Shown here piece after piece: positions 5,726-8,629 of a stretch of 8,629 nt of DNA. The stretch is taken from NCBI GenBank assembly GCA_016839385.1, contig JAEOUK010000496.1, positions 1 to 8,629 on the forward strand, written 5' to 3'. The notes under the pieces were generated by a model. The model was not told where the DNA came from. It saw only the letters and a list, made by a program, of their open reading frames with translations, and did not search any database. The stretch's first letter is position 1; the number at the start of each line of letters is the position of its first letter. The translations under genes were made by a program, and so were the position numbers. This DNA comes from Promethearchaeota archaeon. GTDB lineage: Archaea > Asgardarchaeota > Lokiarchaeia > Sigynarchaeales > MK-D1.

Positions 5726-7192
5726 ATGATGAGTAATGATAATGAAAAGATTTTACAAAAATATGAAAATTTACGCCCATTTGGATGGAAAGATAAACTA
5801 TCCTATGCTGCTGGGGATTTTGGGTGTAATATGAGTTTTGCATTATCCGGAAGTACCTTCGCATTATTTTACAATCAATACCTTCAAATAGAGACATGGA
5901 TTTTTGCAATCGTATTGGTTATTTTGAAAGTTTGGGATGCTATTAATGACCCTCTTATCGGAGGAATTGTAGATCATAGCAAGATCAAGACTTCAGGTGT
6001 ATTACAAGGAAAATTCAAGCGATTCATCTTTGTTGGAGCGGTAGGACTTATTTTTTCGTCAGCAATTACTTTCCTTCCAATTCCTAATGCAGAATTAGGA
6101 GTGAAAATTTTTGTTTGCATTCTGACCTATATTGTTTGGGATGCTTCCTATACTCTTGCTAATGTTCCTTATGGTGCAATGGCTGCAACAATTACAGCAG
6201 ATCCTGTCCAGCGAGCTCAATTATCCATGTGGAGAAATATTGGTGCCTTTTTAGCAGCTCTCCCGATTGCGATTATCTTACCCATTGTCACCTTTGATGA
6301 AGATAATAATTTATTAGGAGGAAGATTGATTTGGATTGCGCTCATCCTTGGTGTGATCGGTTTTTTCGCATTTATTTTTTTAATCCGTGCTACAGTTGAA
6401 AGGATTTCGCCGTACCAAGCAATAAAAGGGGAGTTGAAATCTGAACCCTCAACAATACACAAACACAAGAAAATTAATTACATCAAAGATTTGAAAGCAT
6501 TCTTTACTAACAGAGCCGCTTTGGGAGTCACATTTGGAGCTGTTTCTTTCTTCCTTGGGATGTTTGGAGCTCAAACTGCTATAACTGTGATGTTTCAATC
6601 CTATTTTGAGAATGCTAGGTTATCCGCTTTGATACTCCCTCTGGCTTATCTACCCATGTTTATTGTTATCCCTCTGATACCCAATTTAGTAAGAAAATTT
6701 GGGAAGAAGAAAGTATCTGAATATGGACTTTTATTAGGAATTTTAGGAGGTCTTCTGATGATTTTTCTACCAATTTCACGTAATACTACTGGAATTGTGG
6801 TATTTCTTAGTTGTAGTATGGTAAGTTCTCTAGGTTTAGCATTTTTCTCGAACATTTCTTACGCAATGGTCTCTGATTCTATTGATTTTATGGAATGGAA
6901 AACTGGAGTCCGGAATGAAGGAACTATATATGCCTATCACTCATTCTTCAGGAAAGTCGCACAAGGGGTTGGTCCAGGTCTGGTATTATTACTAATGGCA
7001 TGGTTAGGATATGAGGAGACATTTGGTGCAGTTCAGACGTTCCAAACTGATTTAAATATTCGATATCTAGTTGCTGCTTTGAATCTTTTTGGGTTATTAA
7101 TGGCTTGGATTTGCGTTAAATTCGTGTATAATATCGATAAAAATACGGTACTGAAAATGGAAGCAGAACTAGGACATAATAAGAAGAGTTGA
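5726..7192 (+). CDS. GPH-family sugar:cation symporter (MelB/GusB-like MFS transporter)
   Basis: This 488-aa protein is very hydrophobic, with about 12 predicted membrane helices, the usual size for glycoside-pentoside-hexuronide:cation symporters of the plasma membrane. Family marks are KLSYAAGDFG (24-33), WDAINDP (70-76), where D71 and D75 match the cation-site aspartates of MelB, GGIVDHSK after it, and ANVPYGAM (145-152) followed by TADPVQRAQLSMWR. N146 stands where MelB has an aspartate, as in GusB-like members with N-I-P-Y. A second conserved stretch, DSIDFMEWKTG, lies in the C-terminal half. I start at ATG 5726 (GAGG six bases upstream); TTG at 5720 overlaps that site and ATG 5729 is also possible. 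The nearby family 2 glycoside hydrolase suggests a beta-glycoside, galactoside or glucuronide as substrate; the exact sugar cannot be told. Confidence 0.9.
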   Translation: MMSNDNEKILQKYENLRPFGWKDKLSYAAGDFGCNMSFALSGSTFALFYNQYLQIETWIFAIVLVILKVWDAINDPLIGGIVDHSKIKTSGVLQGKFKRFIFVGAVGLIFSSAITFLPIPNAELGVKIFVCILTYIVWDASYTLANVPYGAMAATITADPVQRAQLSMWRNIGAFLAALPIAIILPIVTFDEDNNLLGGRLIWIALILGVIGFFAFIFLIRATVERISPYQAIKGELKSEPSTIHKHKKINYIKDLKAFFTNRAALGVTFGAVSFFLGMFGAQTAITVMFQSYFENARLSALILPLAYLPMFIVIPLIPNLVRKFGKKKVSEYGLLLGILGGLLMIFLPISRNTTGIVVFLSCSMVSSLGLAFFSNISYAMVSDSIDFMEWKTGVRNEGTIYAYHSFFRKVAQGVGPGLVLLLMAWLGYEETFGAVQTFQTDLNIRYLVAALNLFGLLMAWICVKFVYNIDKNTVLKMEAELGHNKKS

Positions 7193-7214
7193 AGGAAAGG
7201 ATTTAGATATTCAG

Positions 7215-7222
7215 TTTTTTTT
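7215..7222 (+). terminator. Oligo-T tract after the symporter gene
   Basis: Eight T in a row begin 22 bases after the symporter stop codon and end 22 bases before the next ATG. It could end the symporter transcript, in which case the ribbon-helix-helix gene would have its own promoter or depend on read-through. Confidence 0.45.
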
Positions 7223-7244
7223 CTACGATACACTCAAAAATTTG

Positions 7245-7883
7245 ATGAAAATGAACGATACTCCAAAAAAAACCAAAGACGAAAAATTTACTCTACGGTT
7301 AGATAAGGACCTTAAAAAAATACTTGATCGCGTTGCTGAGCTTGAAAGGAACATGAATAAAAGTCAGATCATACGGGAAGGACTTCAACTGTGGATTAAT
7401 ATGCGCATCAATGCAATAATTAATCCTGGTTCGGATTTGTGTATGTTTAGCTTAAATATGCTAAAACAAACATTGGATTCCATGAATGAAGATCAGCTTT
7501 ACCAGCTTAGCATCTTGGCTTTTGAAAATGCAAAGAAATCCTATATTGGAATGCAAGAAATTTTTGGAGGACTTGAAGCTTATTCAAATTTTTCATCATT
7601 TATGAATGACCTTGAACAGAGAATTCTAGGTTTAATTAATGCTGTTTATGGACCGACAGGATATCGGTGGTTTGACACTATTGAATTTGAAATAAAAGAT
7701 GGCAAAGTTTGGATTCATGGCACACATCGCTTGGGAAGTCATTTTTCCAAATTTTTCCAATTTCATATCTCAAATCACATGGAAGATTTTAGCTACATGA
7801 TGGAATCAATAACCATATCTACTAAAATAAACAGGAACGATTCGCAAGTGGATCAAGTTCAATTAGTTTTTTCAAAAAACTAA
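7245..7883 (+). CDS. Ribbon-helix-helix DNA-binding protein with unrecognised C-terminal domain
   Basis: Residues 15-51 of this 212-aa protein fit the ribbon-helix-helix fold of the CopG/Arc/NikR group: a DNA-contacting strand FTLRLD (15-20), helix A (about 21-35), a short turn with Asn-Lys-Ser, and helix B (SQIIREGLQLWI, 40-51). Such proteins bind short palindromes as dimers. The remaining 160 residues form a domain I cannot name: a helical part (about 64-134), then GPTGYRWFDTIEFEIKDGKV (136-155) and a His-rich stretch (H158, H161, H166, H174, H178) that might bind metal or a small ligand. It lies between the symporter and the glycoside hydrolase, so local sugar-responsive control is inferred. 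ATG 7245 and 7251 and TTG 7242 are all possible starts; none has a ribosome binding site, so a leaderless transcript is possible. Confidence 0.78.
   Translation: MKMNDTPKKTKDEKFTLRLDKDLKKILDRVAELERNMNKSQIIREGLQLWINMRINAIINPGSDLCMFSLNMLKQTLDSMNEDQLYQLSILAFENAKKSYIGMQEIFGGLEAYSNFSSFMNDLEQRILGLINAVYGPTGYRWFDTIEFEIKDGKVWIHGTHRLGSHFSKFFQFHISNHMEDFSYMMESITISTKINRNDSQVDQVQLVFSKN
7863..7883. repeat. Perfect 10-bp-arm inverted repeat at the end of the ribbon-helix-helix gene
   Basis: TTAGTTTTTT and AAAAAACTAA flank a single C, and the right arm ends exactly on the stop codon. In RNA it would form at best a seven-pair AT-only stem with a TTTCAAA loop, so it is a weak hairpin. It may instead be a protein-binding site upstream of the glycoside hydrolase promoter, or part of a terminator. 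Confidence 0.45.
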
Positions 7884-7888
7884 CCGAC

Positions 7889-7903
7889 TTGAATGCAATT
7901 CAA
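7889..7903. promoter_or_regulatory. Inverted repeat upstream of the glycoside hydrolase promoter
   Basis: TTGAAT and ATTCAA form perfect arms around GCA, 11 bases upstream of the TATA-like box of the following gene. It has the same arm and spacer sizes (6-3-6) as the repeat at 5682-5696 but a different sequence. Confidence 0.4.
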
Positions 7904-7914
7904 TTTATTTGCAA

Positions 7915-7924
7915 TATTAATAAA
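7915..7924 (+). promoter_or_regulatory. TATA-like box of the glycoside hydrolase gene
   Basis: TATTAATAAA is centred about 31 bases before ATG 7951, giving a predicted leader of only a few bases. This agrees with the lack of a ribosome binding site and suggests that the gene has its own promoter. Confidence 0.4.
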
Positions 7925-7950
7925 CAAGATTGACAAAATTTAGAAAAATT

Positions 7951-8629
7951 ATGAGTAAATTACTAGAAATGAGTCAAAAACGAATAGAATTAACACATTG
8001 GAAATTTCTTAAAGAAGAAGTAGAAAATGGTAGTTCCATTGAACTCAATGATACCTTATGGGATAAAGTCACCATACCCCACACATGGAATTCCCATGAT
8101 GTCCAAACTGGAGGCGGAAAACTGCTAACTATTAGAAAGAAAAAGGATCATGGATATTATCGAGGAACGGGATGGTATAGAACCATAGTGCATATTCCAG
8201 ATGATGTAGAGCAAAAAAGAATTTTCATTAAATTTGAAGCTATAGGAGATATCTCAGAGGTGTTTTGTAATGGAAAATTTGTTGGAAATCACAAAGGGGC
8301 ATTCTCTGCTATTTGCTACGAAATAACTAATTTGATTAAACCCGGGGAAAAAAATCTTATTGCTGTAAGAGCAAACAATGCTCCACATAAAGATATTCCA
8401 CCTATGAGTGGTGATTTCCCTGTGATGGGAGGAATATATCGACCTGTCTATATTCTTATTAAAAATTCAATCTGTATATCTCCGGTAGATTTTGCGTCTT
8501 CTGGTACTTATTTATCACAAACTAAAGTGACTAGAAAAATTGCGATAGTTGATATAAAAGTAAAAATTGATAGCATGCATAAAGATCCAGAAGAAATCAA
8601 AGTGCATTTGAATGTGAAAGATTCTGAGA
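7951..8629 (+). CDS. Glycoside hydrolase family 2 enzyme (beta-galactosidase/beta-glucuronidase-like), N-terminal part
   Basis: The frame is open from ATG 7951 to the right edge (226 residues) and covers the jelly-roll sugar-binding domain of family 2 glycosidases and the start of the next, immunoglobulin-like domain. Characteristic blocks appear in order: TIPHTWNSHD (41-50), YRGTGWYR (70-77), NGKFVGNHKGAF (107-118), EKNLIAVRANN (133-143) and PPMSGDFPVMGGIYRPVY (150-167). The catalytic TIM barrel with its two glutamates is beyond the edge, so activity and substrate (galactoside, glucuronide or mannoside) cannot be decided. There is no signal peptide, so hydrolysis is cytoplasmic, matching uptake by the symporter encoded upstream. 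A second ATG at 7969 is possible, but 7951 fits the TATA-like box better. No ribosome binding site is seen. Confidence 0.9.
   Translation, partial: MSKLLEMSQKRIELTHWKFLKEEVENGSSIELNDTLWDKVTIPHTWNSHDVQTGGGKLLTIRKKKDHGYYRGTGWYRTIVHIPDDVEQKRIFIKFEAIGDISEVFCNGKFVGNHKGAFSAICYEITNLIKPGEKNLIAVRANNAPHKDIPPMSGDFPVMGGIYRPVYILIKNSICISPVDFASSGTYLSQTKVTRKIAIVDIKVKIDSMHKDPEEIKVHLNVKDSE

Noticed and set aside
1..8629. CRISPR arrays, tRNA/rRNA genes, insertion sequences or transposases
   Set aside because: No regularly spaced repeats, cloverleaf-like sequence, terminal inverted repeats or transposase-like protein were seen on either strand.

Overview
The window is AT-rich DNA that reads best as an archaeal chromosome segment. 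Genes have TATA-like boxes about 25-35 bp ahead of short leaders, oligo-T tracts sit after operons, and the metabolic gene cluster pairs thiolases with DUF35 zinc-ribbon/OB-fold proteins, an arrangement common in archaea. Internal operon genes use strong Shine-Dalgarno sites. An Asgard-type (Lokiarchaeia-like) heterotroph is my guess from gene content and base composition; the sequence alone does not prove it.

Left part (1-1895): the 5' two-fifths or so of a minus-strand peptidase C45 / penicillin acyl-transferase family gene runs off the left edge (TTG start at 511). It is followed by a tandem pair of minus-strand small genes of one unrecognised family. The upstream copy (993-1181, 62 aa) is open. 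The second copy (748-933) aligns to it without gaps at about half of its residues but has in-frame TAG and TGA codons. A divergently placed orphan gene of 176 aa lies on the plus strand (1365-1895).

Middle part (2117-5521): a tight plus-strand operon encodes two different thiolase-fold proteins and two DUF35 proteins. The first thiolase keeps a cysteine at the nucleophile position but has lost both usual histidines. The second has lost all three catalytic residues. This suggests a heteromeric acyl-CoA complex rather than ordinary acetoacetyl-CoA thiolase. The second DUF35 gene is cut by one in-frame TAA exactly where its paralog has a tyrosine. The operon ends in a strong T-rich terminator.

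Right part (5522-8629): a promoter region with three inverted repeats around a TATA box precedes a GPH-family (MelB/GusB-like) sugar:cation symporter. Next come a ribbon-helix-helix protein with an unrecognised C-terminal domain, and then the N-terminal part of a glycoside hydrolase family 2 enzyme that runs off the right edge. Together they look like a small module for taking up a glycoside or oligosaccharide and hydrolysing it in the cytoplasm, with the ribbon-helix-helix protein as the likely local regulator.
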